Assembly (NCBI RefSeq): GCF_014200575.1
Contig: NZ_JACHBZ010000022.1
Coordinates: 1-64,000 of the forward strand
Length of the DNA: 64,000 nt
Reading direction: 5' to 3'
From: Mucilaginibacter saanensis
GTDB lineage: Bacteria; Bacteroidota; Bacteroidia; Sphingobacteriales; Sphingobacteriaceae
Part shown: one piece after another, positions 18,132 to 27,457 of the stretch
Layout of the letters: the number at the start of each line of letters is the position of its first letter
How positions within the stretch are numbered: position 1 is the stretch's first letter
Position numbers and translations under genes: made by a program
Notes under the pieces: generated by a model
Database searches by the model: none
What the model was told of the DNA's origin: nothing
Seen by the model: only the letters and a program-made list of their open reading frames with translations

Positions 18132-20691
18132 ATTGAAAAGGGCGGTTGTAATAAGTTGCTGCCTGCTTTTGCTGTGTGCTGCGGGGTATGCACAGTTGCG
18201 TTTACCTGTTTATCCAGATACTGCATTTACTACCTATTATCAACAGCGGGTAACGCATTTTAAAACATTGCCACAAACACCAAATGATATCATTTTTTTG
18301 GGTAACAGTATAACTGATGGTGCCGAGTGGAGTGAACTGTTTGGAGATAGCCACATCAAAAACCGCGGTATAAGCGGCGATATGACCACCGGCGTTATGG
18401 CCCGGCTTAATGAGGTTACCAATCGTAAACCGGCAAAGGTTTTTCTACTTATCGGAGTAAATGATCTTTCGCGTAATATTACGCCAGACAGTGTGGTTAA
18501 AAATATATTGTTTATAGCAGCATATCTGCACCAGCAAACCCCGGCTACACAGTTATATGTTCAGAGTATTTTGCCTGTTAATAGCGTTTACAATAAGTTT
18601 CAGACCCATACCAATAAAGCAGCGCAGATAAATACGGTTAACACCTTGTTGCAGCAATTGGCAAAGGCAAATAATTACACTTTTATAAACATTCATTCTG
18701 CATTTTGTAATCAGGATGGTAAAATGAAACCCAGTCTTACTAACGACGGATTGCATTTAAAAGGAGAGGGTTATTTACTGTGGAAACATTTGCTTTATCC
18801 TTACCTGTTTAATCTGCAGCCCAAAGCTTCCTTATTGCCATTGCCCCGGTCTTTACAGTGGAACGCCGGTTTTTTTACGGCATATAAATGCACTACTGTT
18901 ATTGCAGACGCAAAGCTGGATAATGAACAACGTTACCTGCAAAATTTACTGGCGGCAAAGGGTATTCAGATTACAGATCATGACAGCACTGGCAACAAGT
19001 CATATATTGAATTGCATATTGCCAAACTTAAAACCCCTCAACCGGCAGACGAAACTTACCATTTACAGGTTACTGCCAGGAGTGTAGTTGTAACGGCAAA
19101 TACGCCACATGGTATTTTTAATGGAATACAAAGCCTGATGCAATTATTAAGGGACAACGTAATTGTAGATGCCTGTGACATTACAGACTGGCCCGCTTTT
19201 TCATGGCGTGGTTATATGGTTGATGTGGGGCGTAACTATCAGTCGGTTGAGCTATTGAAACAGCAGATTGATCAGATGGCTCGTTACAAGCTCAATGTGT
19301 TCCATTTTCATCTGACCGAAGATATTGCCTGGCGCTTGTTTATTAAAAAATACCCGCAGCTTACCGCTGCGCAGTTTATGCTGCGCGATAAAGGGATGTA
19401 CTATACCGTGCAGGATATACAGCACCTGATGGCTTTTTGTAAAGAAAGGTTTATAACGTTTATACCCGAAATAGATATGCCCGGCCACAGTGCCGCTTTT
19501 AAACGAACGTTTAATACCGATATGCAGAGTGATACCGGCATAAGGATCATGAAAGACATAATTAAGGAGATATGCGAAACTTATAAATTTAACTACCTGC
19601 ATATTGGTGGGGATGAGGTCAAGATCAATAATCCTGATTTTTTACCGGAGATATGTCGCTTTGTGAACCAGTTTCATGTTACAACCATTGGCTGGAGTCC
19701 GGGCGGCAATGTACTTGCCAATACCATAAAACAGTTATGGATGAAAGAAGGCGCAATTGATAAAAAATTAAGATATATCGATTCACGTCATTTGTATCTC
19801 AATCACATGGATCCATTGGAGAGCGTTGTTACCATTTTTAACCGTCAGATAGGTGATCATGAAAAAGGTGATAATTCCATGCTGGGCGGCGAAATTTGTG
19901 TTTGGAATGATAGGGCTGTGAGCAGGCAGGATGATGTTTTATTAATGAACCCAGTTTACCCGGCCATGCTTGCCTTTGCCGAACGCAGTTGGCGGGGAGG
20001 TGGTGAACCGGGATGGACAACAATCATTGGTGCGCTAAACACGGCAGGGGCAACTGAATTTGCCGAATTTGAAAACCGGCTGATTGATCAAAAAAAGCAA
20101 TGTTTTAAAACTTTATTATTCCCGTACTATAAACAAGCGGCTGTTACCTGGAATTTTTACGGGCCGTATGATAACCATGGTGACCCTGGGGCAAAGTTTA
20201 AGCCTGAGTACATTGTACTAAATGATACAGCGGCTTTTACAGCAACTGGCGGCACTATGATATTAAGGCACTGGTGGCAACCTTTGGTAAAGGGGGTGGT
20301 AACCGATGCAAAAGAAAATACAACATGGTATGCTGCTACACGTGTATGGAGTAATGACAATGGCTATAAAAATTTTTGGATAGGGTTTAATAATCTGTCG
20401 CGCTCTTACGCTACGGATACACCTGCGCCGGGTACGTGGGATGGTCGTAAAAGTGTGGTTTGGGTTAATGGGGAACCGGTGAATCCGCCAAATTGGAAAT
20501 ATGCGGGCAGTAAAGGCAACATGGAAACACCGCTTATTGACGAAGGATATGAATACCGTGCTCCGTCAAAAGTTTATTTAAAGAGCGGCTGGAATACTAT
20601 TTTGGTTAAAGTGCCTGTAACCGGCTTTAAGGCAAAAGATTGGGGCAATCCCGTAAAATGGATGTTTACAGTGTTACCTCTTGATGAATAA
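18121..20691 (+). CDS. SGNH esterase-GH20 beta-N-acetylhexosaminidase fusion
   Basis: The 856-residue secreted protein joins two enzymes. After a signal peptide (CCLLLLCAAGYAQ) comes an SGNH/GDSL hydrolase (about 30-230) with LGNSITDG near 61, GVNDLS near 112 and DGLHL near 209. A GH20 N-terminal domain (about 235-350) and a GH20 barrel (about 355-640) follow, with RGYMVDVGRNYQ, FHFHLTEDIAWR, PEIDMPGHSAAF and HIGGDEVK near 493-500, whose D-E pair is the catalytic couple. A C-terminal beta-rich region (about 660-856) has no clear assignment. It probably removes acyl groups and terminal GlcNAc or GalNAc from the same glycan after sialidase action. Its start lies 11 bases inside the sialidase gene, so they are coupled. 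It closes the operon. Confidence 0.88.
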   Translation: MAGKLKRAVVISCCLLLLCAAGYAQLRLPVYPDTAFTTYYQQRVTHFKTLPQTPNDIIFLGNSITDGAEWSELFGDSHIKNRGISGDMTTGVMARLNEVTNRKPAKVFLLIGVNDLSRNITPDSVVKNILFIAAYLHQQTPATQLYVQSILPVNSVYNKFQTHTNKAAQINTVNTLLQQLAKANNYTFINIHSAFCNQDGKMKPSLTNDGLHLKGEGYLLWKHLLYPYLFNLQPKASLLPLPRSLQWNAGFFTAYKCTTVIADAKLDNEQRYLQNLLAAKGIQITDHDSTGNKSYIELHIAKLKTPQPADETYHLQVTARSVVVTANTPHGIFNGIQSLMQLLRDNVIVDACDITDWPAFSWRGYMVDVGRNYQSVELLKQQIDQMARYKLNVFHFHLTEDIAWRLFIKKYPQLTAAQFMLRDKGMYYTVQDIQHLMAFCKERFITFIPEIDMPGHSAAFKRTFNTDMQSDTGIRIMKDIIKEICETYKFNYLHIGGDEVKINNPDFLPEICRFVNQFHVTTIGWSPGGNVLANTIKQLWMKEGAIDKKLRYIDSRHLYLNHMDPLESVVTIFNRQIGDHEKGDNSMLGGEICVWNDRAVSRQDDVLLMNPVYPAMLAFAERSWRGGGEPGWTTIIGALNTAGATEFAEFENRLIDQKKQCFKTLLFPYYKQAAVTWNFYGPYDNHGDPGAKFKPEYIVLNDTAAFTATGGTMILRHWWQPLVKGVVTDAKENTTWYAATRVWSNDNGYKNFWIGFNNLSRSYATDTPAPGTWDGRKSVVWVNGEPVNPPNWKYAGSKGNMETPLIDEGYEYRAPSKVYLKSGWNTILVKVPVTGFKAKDWGNPVKWMFTVLPLDE

Positions 20692-21117
20692 GGGGACTTA
20701 TGCAGATATAACGTTTAATTATCCAAATACCCTGCGTAAAGGGCCAGCTCGCTTTTCAGGCTTTTAATAATGGTTTACATGGGTTTGGCACTGTTCATAA
20801 CCCGGTAAACGGCATCTGCCCCTTCAATAGAAAAGAAGATTTTGGTGACTATGCCTTCAAGATATGACTCAAAGGGTTTTATAATCATTCATAAACCTTA
20901 TCATAGCGGTTATATTTATTTCGGTTGCTTAGTTGCTAAATAGAGCATGACGGTACGGGTTGCCAGGCTTATTTTAATGCTTTAAAATAGCGTAATTATA
21001 AATCTGAGAAACTGATATGATAAAATAAATTCGTTTTGCAGTATACCTTTAAAGTATGTATCTATAGTATTTGTTTTAAATAATCGTTTCTATTCGTAAA
21101 CCTATAGCAGTACGGTA
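20692..21117. other. Intergenic region between the sialic acid locus and the rhamnosidase pair
   Basis: No intact gene. The first 200 bases hold a decayed minus-strand reading frame (entry at 20715-20888). The last 200 bases are AT-rich and should contain the promoter of the GH106-like gene. TTTG occurs at 21035 but no well-spaced -7 element was found. No clear terminator hairpin follows the GH20 gene. Confidence 0.5.
20715..20888 (-). pseudogene. Short broken reading frame, possible gene remnant
   Basis: On the minus strand a 37-codon frame starts at 20888 (MIIKPFESYLEGIVTKIF) and meets a TAA at 20775-20777. It then continues in the same frame for 19 more codons (TIIKSLKSELALYAGYLDN) to a stop at 20715-20717. 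The amino-acid make-up is protein-like across the stop, which suggests the tail of a decayed gene. I do not recognise the family. Chance is a real alternative. Confidence 0.3.
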
Positions 21118-24100
21118 ATGTCCGGTATTTTTAAACGCACTTTTTATTTAGTACTAACTTTTGCAACCGTTTTGGGTATGCATAAAACTGGTATGGCTCA
21201 AAAACAGCCGGTACAACGCACTAATGAAAGCTTATATTCAGGGTTTATAACACCTCCTGATTCTATTCAAACCAGCGTATATTGGTATTGGATATCTGAC
21301 AATATTTCTAAAGAAGGGGTTATAAAAGACCTTGAATCCATGAAAAAGGTTGGGATTAACAGGGCATTTATAGGTAACATAGGTACCCCGGAAACCGCTT
21401 ATGGAAAGGTGAAGCTGTTTTCTGTAGCGTGGTGGGATATTTTACATACTGCATTAAAAACCGCAACAAAACTGGGAATCCAGATAGGGATATTTAACAG
21501 CCCCGGCTGGAGCCAGTCTGGTGGGCCCTGGGTTAAACCGGAACAGGCGATGCGTTACATGATCTCCTCAAGCCGGCAGATAAAAGGCCCTTATACTTTT
21601 AACCAAAAGCTTGTTAAACCCGCTACCCAGTTTCAGGATGTAAATGTTATTGCTTATCCGGCCCCTAAAAGTGTTGATTCTGCTATCATTAACTACAATC
21701 CCGTTATTAGTTCGGTGCCATCGGTTAGTAATATTGGCAACCTGATGGATGGTAGCGGGGGTACCTTGGTTGATTTGCCGGCTAACGCTCCGTTGGCCGT
21801 TGATATTAAAACAAACTCGCCTTATACTGCTCGTAGTTTAACCATATACCCTGCAAAAAGGGCTATGCGTTTTGAGGGCGATATAGAGGCCGAAATTGAT
21901 GGTAGCTATAAAACCATTAAACATTTTGTGGTTGATAGAAGCAACAGCGAATTAAACGTTGGTTTTAGTCCTTATGGTCCGGCGGCGGTATCTATACCCG
22001 CAACAACTTCCAAAAGTTTCCGCATAGTTTTTAGCAAGGAGAGCGCCAACAGCGGAATTGCCGAGCTAAAAATAACCGCCCTGCCTGCTGTTGAAAACTA
22101 TATTGAAAAAACACTGGCAAAAATGTTCCAGACACCTTTCCCTTATTGGAAAGAGTATCAATGGGCGCCTCAGCCGGTTGTTGACGATCAAAGCTATGTG
22201 ATCGACCCACAGAAGGTAATTGATATTTCTGCATATATGAGTGCTGATGGCTCACTGAAATGGAACGTTCCGGCTGGTAACTGGATCATTATGCGCAACG
22301 GGATGACGCCAACCCAGGTAACCAACGGCCCGGCATCACCCGAAGGCCGCGGTCTGGAAACCGATAAAATGAGCAAAAAACATATCGCAGAGCATTTTAA
22401 CGCATTCCTGGGCGAAATTTTACGCCGCATACCCGCTGCTGATCGTAAGTGTTTTAAAGTTACGGTAGAGGATAGTTACGAAACTGGTGGCCAAAACTGG
22501 ACCGATGCCTTGATTGGAAAGTTTAAGACTTCATTTGGCTATGATCCTACACCGTACATACCCGTTATGAGCGGCAATGTTGTTGGCAGTCAGGACATGT
22601 CTGACCGTTTTTTATGGGATATGCGCAGGTTTATAGCCAATGAGGTTGCATACCAGTATGTGGCAGGTTTACGTGAAGTGAGCCATAAAAACGGATTAAC
22701 CACCTGGCTGGAAAATTACGGGCATTGGGGGTTTCCGGGGGAGTTTTTGCAGTATGGCGGCCAGTCTGATGAAATTGGTGGTGAGTTTTGGAGCGAAGGC
22801 GATCTGGGAAATATTGAAAACAGGGCGGCATCGTCATGTGCCCATATTTATGGGAAAAACAAGGTATCTGCAGAGTCATTTACTTGTGGTGGCGGGGCGT
22901 ATTCGCGTTACCCCGCTATGATGAAACAAAGGGGCGACCGTTTTTTTACCGAAGGGATAAACAACACCCTGCTGCACGTATATATTGAACAACCTTATGC
23001 TGACAAGGTACCAGGCGTTAATGCCGGTTTCTCCAATGAGTTTAATCGCTTAAATACCTGGTTTTATGATATGGATATGTTTGTAACGTATCTTAAAAGG
23101 TGCAACTTTATGCTGCGTCAGGGTAAATACATTGCCGATGTGGCCTATTTTATTGGCGAGGATGCTCCCAAAATGACGGGTATCCGCGATCCGGAATTGC
23201 CCAAAGGTTACTCATTTGATTACATCAACGCCGAAATAATTAATGACCGGGCAACCGTTGTTAATCGCAAATTGGTATTACCCGGTGGTATGGCCTATAA
23301 AATACTGGTGCTGCCTAAATTGGCCACCATGCGCCCGGAGTTATTGAAAAAGATAAAACAACTGGTGGCGCAGGGTTTAACCATACTGGGGCCGGCCCCA
23401 ACCAGATCGCCAAGTTTGCAAAACTATGGGAATGCTGATCAGGAAGTTAGGCAGTTGACTGCCGAACTTTGGGGAGATATAAATGAAATCAGTGTAAAAG
23501 CCCATCAATATGGCAAAGGCCTGGTGATTAATGGAATGGACATGCAGCAAGCCCTTGACCTGGTTAAAGTAATACCCGACTGTAAATTTAGTAAAGATGA
23601 TCAGGCGCTATTTATCCACCGAAAGTTGGACAACGGTGATATCTATTTTATCTCCAACCAAACCGACAAAGATATTGAGCTGGATGCCACTTTCAGGATT
23701 CAAGGCAAAATGCCCGAATTGTGGGATGCAGTAACCGGTACCACGCGCAACCTGCCATCCTATAAGCAAACAGCAAATACTACAGAAGTGCCGCTTAAAT
23801 TGTCTGCATACCAAAGCGCGTTTATCCTTTTCCGTAAACCTGGCAACAGAAGTACAAAACCTAATGGCCATTTAAATTTTCCAGAAGGAAAAAACAAGAT
23901 CGAACTAAACACACCGTGGAAAGTTACTTTTGATACCAAAAGGTGGGGACCTGCAAAACCGGTAATTTTTGATAAACTTACAGACTGGAGCAAACGGCCT
24001 GAGGACAGTATCAAATACTATTCAGGTTCGGCGGTGTACAATAATACGTTTAATGGCTTTAAAATCATAAAGGGACAGCATATATTGCTTGATCTGGGTA

Positions 24101-24378
24101 TGGTGAAAGCCTTGGCCAAAGTTAAAATAAATGGTGTTGATGTTAGCGGCGTTTGGACAGCACCTTACCAGTTGGATATTACGGCTGCTGTAAAACCGGG
24201 CATCAATAGTATTGATGTTAAGTTGGTAAATACCTGGGTTAACCGTTTAATTGGTGATAGCAAATTGCCTGAAGGGCAGCGCAACACCTGGACAAATGTA
24301 AATCCGTATACCCCCGCAAGCACGCTGGAAGCATCGGGGCTTACAGGGCCGGTTACCATAAGCACAGTAGTTTATTAA
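21118..24378 (+). CDS. GH106-like alpha-L-rhamnosidase
   Basis: This 1086-residue secreted glycosidase has a signal peptide ending at GMAQ. The opening block FITPPDSIQTSVYWYWISDNISKEG is split here: FITPPDSIQTSVYWYW at about 42-57 and ISKEGVIKDLESMKKVGINR at about 60-80. It is characteristic of the large GH106/'glycosyl hydrolase' family of Bacteroidota. The barrel is followed by a C-terminal galactose-binding-like beta-sandwich (about 930-1086). GH106 enzymes remove alpha-L-rhamnose from plant rhamnogalacturonan and from rhamnosides. The gene follows a 426-base gap, so it has its own promoter, and is 52 bases before a GH78-like gene. Family membership is more certain than substrate. Confidence 0.8.
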   Translation: MSGIFKRTFYLVLTFATVLGMHKTGMAQKQPVQRTNESLYSGFITPPDSIQTSVYWYWISDNISKEGVIKDLESMKKVGINRAFIGNIGTPETAYGKVKLFSVAWWDILHTALKTATKLGIQIGIFNSPGWSQSGGPWVKPEQAMRYMISSSRQIKGPYTFNQKLVKPATQFQDVNVIAYPAPKSVDSAIINYNPVISSVPSVSNIGNLMDGSGGTLVDLPANAPLAVDIKTNSPYTARSLTIYPAKRAMRFEGDIEAEIDGSYKTIKHFVVDRSNSELNVGFSPYGPAAVSIPATTSKSFRIVFSKESANSGIAELKITALPAVENYIEKTLAKMFQTPFPYWKEYQWAPQPVVDDQSYVIDPQKVIDISAYMSADGSLKWNVPAGNWIIMRNGMTPTQVTNGPASPEGRGLETDKMSKKHIAEHFNAFLGEILRRIPAADRKCFKVTVEDSYETGGQNWTDALIGKFKTSFGYDPTPYIPVMSGNVVGSQDMSDRFLWDMRRFIANEVAYQYVAGLREVSHKNGLTTWLENYGHWGFPGEFLQYGGQSDEIGGEFWSEGDLGNIENRAASSCAHIYGKNKVSAESFTCGGGAYSRYPAMMKQRGDRFFTEGINNTLLHVYIEQPYADKVPGVNAGFSNEFNRLNTWFYDMDMFVTYLKRCNFMLRQGKYIADVAYFIGEDAPKMTGIRDPELPKGYSFDYINAEIINDRATVVNRKLVLPGGMAYKILVLPKLATMRPELLKKIKQLVAQGLTILGPAPTRSPSLQNYGNADQEVRQLTAELWGDINEISVKAHQYGKGLVINGMDMQQALDLVKVIPDCKFSKDDQALFIHRKLDNGDIYFISNQTDKDIELDATFRIQGKMPELWDAVTGTTRNLPSYKQTANTTEVPLKLSAYQSAFILFRKPGNRSTKPNGHLNFPEGKNKIELNTPWKVTFDTKRWGPAKPVIFDKLTDWSKRPEDSIKYYSGSAVYNNTFNGFKIIKGQHILLDLGMVKALAKVKINGVDVSGVWTAPYQLDITAAVKPGINSIDVKLVNTWVNRLIGDSKLPEGQRNTWTNVNPYTPASTLEASGLTGPVTISTVVY

Positions 24379-24430
24379 ACTTATTCATTTCTACAGGTTC
24401 AGTTAAAACGATTTGGTCAATTGTTACGAT

Positions 24431-26194
24431 ATGAAAAACAGCTTTATCCTTTTTATATTAATCACCGCTTTTTCAATAACAGGCAATGCGCAGCTTCCGC
24501 CGGTATTTTCAAGTGCAAGGGCCCAGCAGGCCCGTACCGAGGCTACGGTGCGGCGTTATTTGCCCCCTGTTAAAATATTATGGCAATCAGCCAACGCGCA
24601 AACCAATATTGTTAATGCTCAAACATTGCTTAAAGAGGGCATCGGGCAGGCTGATTTGTCAGGGAAAAATTTGTGTGTACTCACCAGTAACGAAAAGGGT
24701 AAACCCGCTATATTATTTGATTTTGGGAAGGAGTTACACGGCGGCTTGCAGTTAATAACCGATCAGTCACGAGGCGGGAAACCGGTCAGGGTCCGGTTGC
24801 GCTTTGGTGAATCGGCAGCCGAGGCTATGTCTGACGTGGCTGATACCGCAAAGGACGCTACAAATGATCATGCCATGCGTGATTTTGTAGTATCGTTACC
24901 GTGGCTCGGTAAACTGGAAGTGGGTAATACCGGTTTCCGTTTTGTACGGATTGATTTGGTTGATGAGCACGCTGAATTGAAACTAAAGGAGGTTAATGCC
25001 ATTTTTGTGTTCAGGGATATTCCTTATCTGGGTTCATTTAATTGCAGCGATTCTGTGCTGAATAAAATATGGATCACCGGGGCGTACACTGTACATCTGA
25101 ACATGCAGGATTATTTATGGGATGGCATTAAGCGCGACCGCCTGGTTTGGGTAGGTGATATGCATCCCGAAACATCAACCATTGCTGCTGTTTTTGGCTA
25201 CAATAGTGTGGTGCCTAAAAGCCTTGACCTGGCGCGCGACATTACCCCACTGCCCGAGTACATGAATGGTATGGTTTCGTACTCGATGTGGTGGGTGTTG
25301 ATCCAGCGCGATTGGTATATGCATACCGGTAACCTGGCTTATTTAAAACAGCAAAAAAGTTACCTCGTAAAACTGCTGGAACACTATACCAAAAAAATCG
25401 ACAATAATAACAGCGAGGCGTTAAATGACGGGGCACGTTTCCTGGATTGGCCGTCGAGCCAGAATATTAAGGGGATTCACGCCGGATTGCAAGCCATGCT
25501 GGTGATGACGCTAAACGCCGGATCGGAACTATGCCGGATTTTGGATGATCCGGCGACGGTAAAAAAATGTGATGCCGCTGTATTAAAACTCCGAAAAAAT
25601 GTACCTGATGCCAACGGTTCAAAACAAGCCACTGCTTTGCTCAGCCTGTCGGGGTTAGTGCCCGCTGCCGAGGCAAATAAAGCCTTATCTGTTGGTGGTG
25701 TTCATAATTATTCAACCTTTTTTGGATATTATATGTTGCAGGCAAAAGCCAAGGCTGGCGATTATCAGGGTGCGATAGATGCTATCAGGAACTATTGGGG
25801 ACCGATGCTTGATTTAGGTGCCACTACTTTTTGGGAAGATTTTAATATTGACTGGCTGCCCAATGCCTCACGTATTGACGAACTGGTACCTGATGGTAAA
25901 AAAGATATCCACGGCGATTATGGTGCTTATTGTTACAAGGGTTTCAGGCATAGCCTGTCGCATGGTTGGGCATCGGGGCCAACACCCTGGCTAACAAAAT
26001 ATGTGCTTGGTGTTCAGATAATGGCTCCTGGCTGTAAGGTTATTAAAATTGAACCTCACTTGGGCGATTTGAAATTTGCCGAAGGTACATTCCCAACTCC
26101 GTATGGTATTGTGAAAATTAAGCATGTAAAGCAGGCTGATGGGAAAGTGAAAACTACTGTAAATGCACCCGCCGGAGTAAAAGTGGTAAGATAG
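24431..26194 (+). CDS. GH78-like alpha-L-rhamnosidase
   Basis: The 587-residue secreted protein has an (alpha/alpha)6-barrel rhamnosidase signature. DYLWDGIKRDRLVWVGDMHPE, the DG-x-x-RDR-x-x-W-x-GD block, carries the acidic catalytic region, and TTFWEDFNIDW and SLSHGWASGPTPWL follow. A beta-sandwich precedes the barrel (about 60-205) and a short one closes the protein. I use the ATG at 24431 because it begins a clean signal peptide (MKNSFILFILITAFS...NAQ). The ATG at 24413 adds six polar residues. It probably forms a two-gene unit with the GH106-like enzyme, attacking rhamnose-containing plant glycans. No susCD pair belongs to this unit. Confidence 0.8.
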   Translation: MKNSFILFILITAFSITGNAQLPPVFSSARAQQARTEATVRRYLPPVKILWQSANAQTNIVNAQTLLKEGIGQADLSGKNLCVLTSNEKGKPAILFDFGKELHGGLQLITDQSRGGKPVRVRLRFGESAAEAMSDVADTAKDATNDHAMRDFVVSLPWLGKLEVGNTGFRFVRIDLVDEHAELKLKEVNAIFVFRDIPYLGSFNCSDSVLNKIWITGAYTVHLNMQDYLWDGIKRDRLVWVGDMHPETSTIAAVFGYNSVVPKSLDLARDITPLPEYMNGMVSYSMWWVLIQRDWYMHTGNLAYLKQQKSYLVKLLEHYTKKIDNNNSEALNDGARFLDWPSSQNIKGIHAGLQAMLVMTLNAGSELCRILDDPATVKKCDAAVLKLRKNVPDANGSKQATALLSLSGLVPAAEANKALSVGGVHNYSTFFGYYMLQAKAKAGDYQGAIDAIRNYWGPMLDLGATTFWEDFNIDWLPNASRIDELVPDGKKDIHGDYGAYCYKGFRHSLSHGWASGPTPWLTKYVLGVQIMAPGCKVIKIEPHLGDLKFAEGTFPTPYGIVKIKHVKQADGKVKTTVNAPAGVKVVR

Positions 26195-26294
26195 GTTAAA
26201 ATACGATTAAGCCAGTTTACGATAAAAGGGCACCTGGTATTTTGGAATTAATTGATTAATAATTGTGGTCGTGAAGATAGCATAGGCTAAAATG

Positions 26295-27455
26295 TTATAT
26301 TTTCCCAAGAGCCTGTTCTATATCACTTATTAAGTATTGAGGATCCTCTAAGCCAATATACATTCTGATAAGCTGGTGCCGTTCATCAGTTACCACATAG
26401 TCATTTTCAGTAATTGACGCGGTTGAGGGCAGTATCAAACTTTCATGACCGCCCCATGAAACGGCCAGTAATATATGCTGCAGGCTATTGCAAAAGGCTT
26501 CTATGCGGTTAAACGAGGAGTCTTTTAAGGTAAAGCTGAACAGGCCGCCGCAGCCCTGCATTTGTTCATGAGCCAGTTGGGCCTGCTTAAAATCATCGCT
26601 GAATGGCCATATTACTTGTTGTATGCCGTCCTGCTTATTTAGCCATTGGGTAATAACTCTGGTGCTTTCAAAGCTGCGTTGCAGGCGTAGTGGTAATGTT
26701 CTTAAGCCACGTAATAACAACCATGCAGAGTGAGGAGAAACAGATGGCCCCAGGTTCATAAACTCGTGATCAAATATTTGTTTAATTAAGGCCTTGCTGC
26801 CTGTAAGTACGCCAGCCACCACATCTGAGTGGCCACCAATATATTTAGTGGCCGATTGAGCAACCAAGTCAATACCCATTAAGTGTGGTTGCTGATACAG
26901 AGGACTACAGTAGCTGTTATCAATCATAGTCAGGATACTATGCGAACGCGCAAAGCCTGCTACCTTTTTTATATCCTGCAATTCGTAGCTGAAAGTATTG
27001 GGGCTCTCTAGGTATATAAGACGGGTCTGTGGGGTAACAGCGTTTTCAAAGTTATTAAAATCCGTTCCGTCAATAAACGTGGTGGTTATACCAAATTTGG
27101 GTAAAAACTCATTAAAGAGCTTTCTTACCCAGCTATAAGGGTTTTCAACCGCAACAATATGGTCGCCGGATTTTAAAATGGAAAGCAGGGGTACGCTGAT
27201 AGCGCCAATACCGCTGCTAAATACCAGGGCATCCTCGGCACCATCAAGCGCCGCCAGCTTTTTCCGCAGTATATTAAGGGTTGGATTTTGGCCGCGGGAG
27301 TATAAATTGGTTTCAAACTCATTGGCCATGGCCTGTCTGATAGCTGTTACCGTTTTAAAGGTAAAATTGCTTGATTGTATAATGGGTGGCGAAACAGCGT
27401 TAAAGTAATTCTCTCTTTCTTCTCCCAGTTCATTTAAAATAAATGACAGCTCCAT
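26295..27455 (-). CDS. PLP-dependent trans-sulfuration family enzyme (cystathionine gamma-synthase/lyase type)
   Basis: The 386-residue cytoplasmic enzyme belongs to the Cys/Met metabolism PLP family. YSRGQNPT at 52-59 contributes the phosphate-binding tyrosine and arginine of the neighbouring subunit. FSSGIGAI near 79-86 is the cofactor loop, and Lys204 in SATKYIGGHSD is the PLP-binding lysine. Members act on cystathionine, methionine, homocysteine or related thiol amino acids, and the exact reaction cannot be read from sequence. It starts two bases after the stop of an amino-acid permease gene. A shared role in uptake and breakdown, or conversion, of a sulfur amino acid is likely. Confidence 0.88.
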   Translation of the reverse strand: MELSFILNELGEERENYFNAVSPPIIQSSNFTFKTVTAIRQAMANEFETNLYSRGQNPTLNILRKKLAALDGAEDALVFSSGIGAISVPLLSILKSGDHIVAVENPYSWVRKLFNEFLPKFGITTTFIDGTDFNNFENAVTPQTRLIYLESPNTFSYELQDIKKVAGFARSHSILTMIDNSYCSPLYQQPHLMGIDLVAQSATKYIGGHSDVVAGVLTGSKALIKQIFDHEFMNLGPSVSPHSAWLLLRGLRTLPLRLQRSFESTRVITQWLNKQDGIQQVIWPFSDDFKQAQLAHEQMQGCGGLFSFTLKDSSFNRIEAFCNSLQHILLAVSWGGHESLILPSTASITENDYVVTDERHQLIRMYIGLEDPQYLISDIEQALGKI

Positions 27456-27457
27456 AA

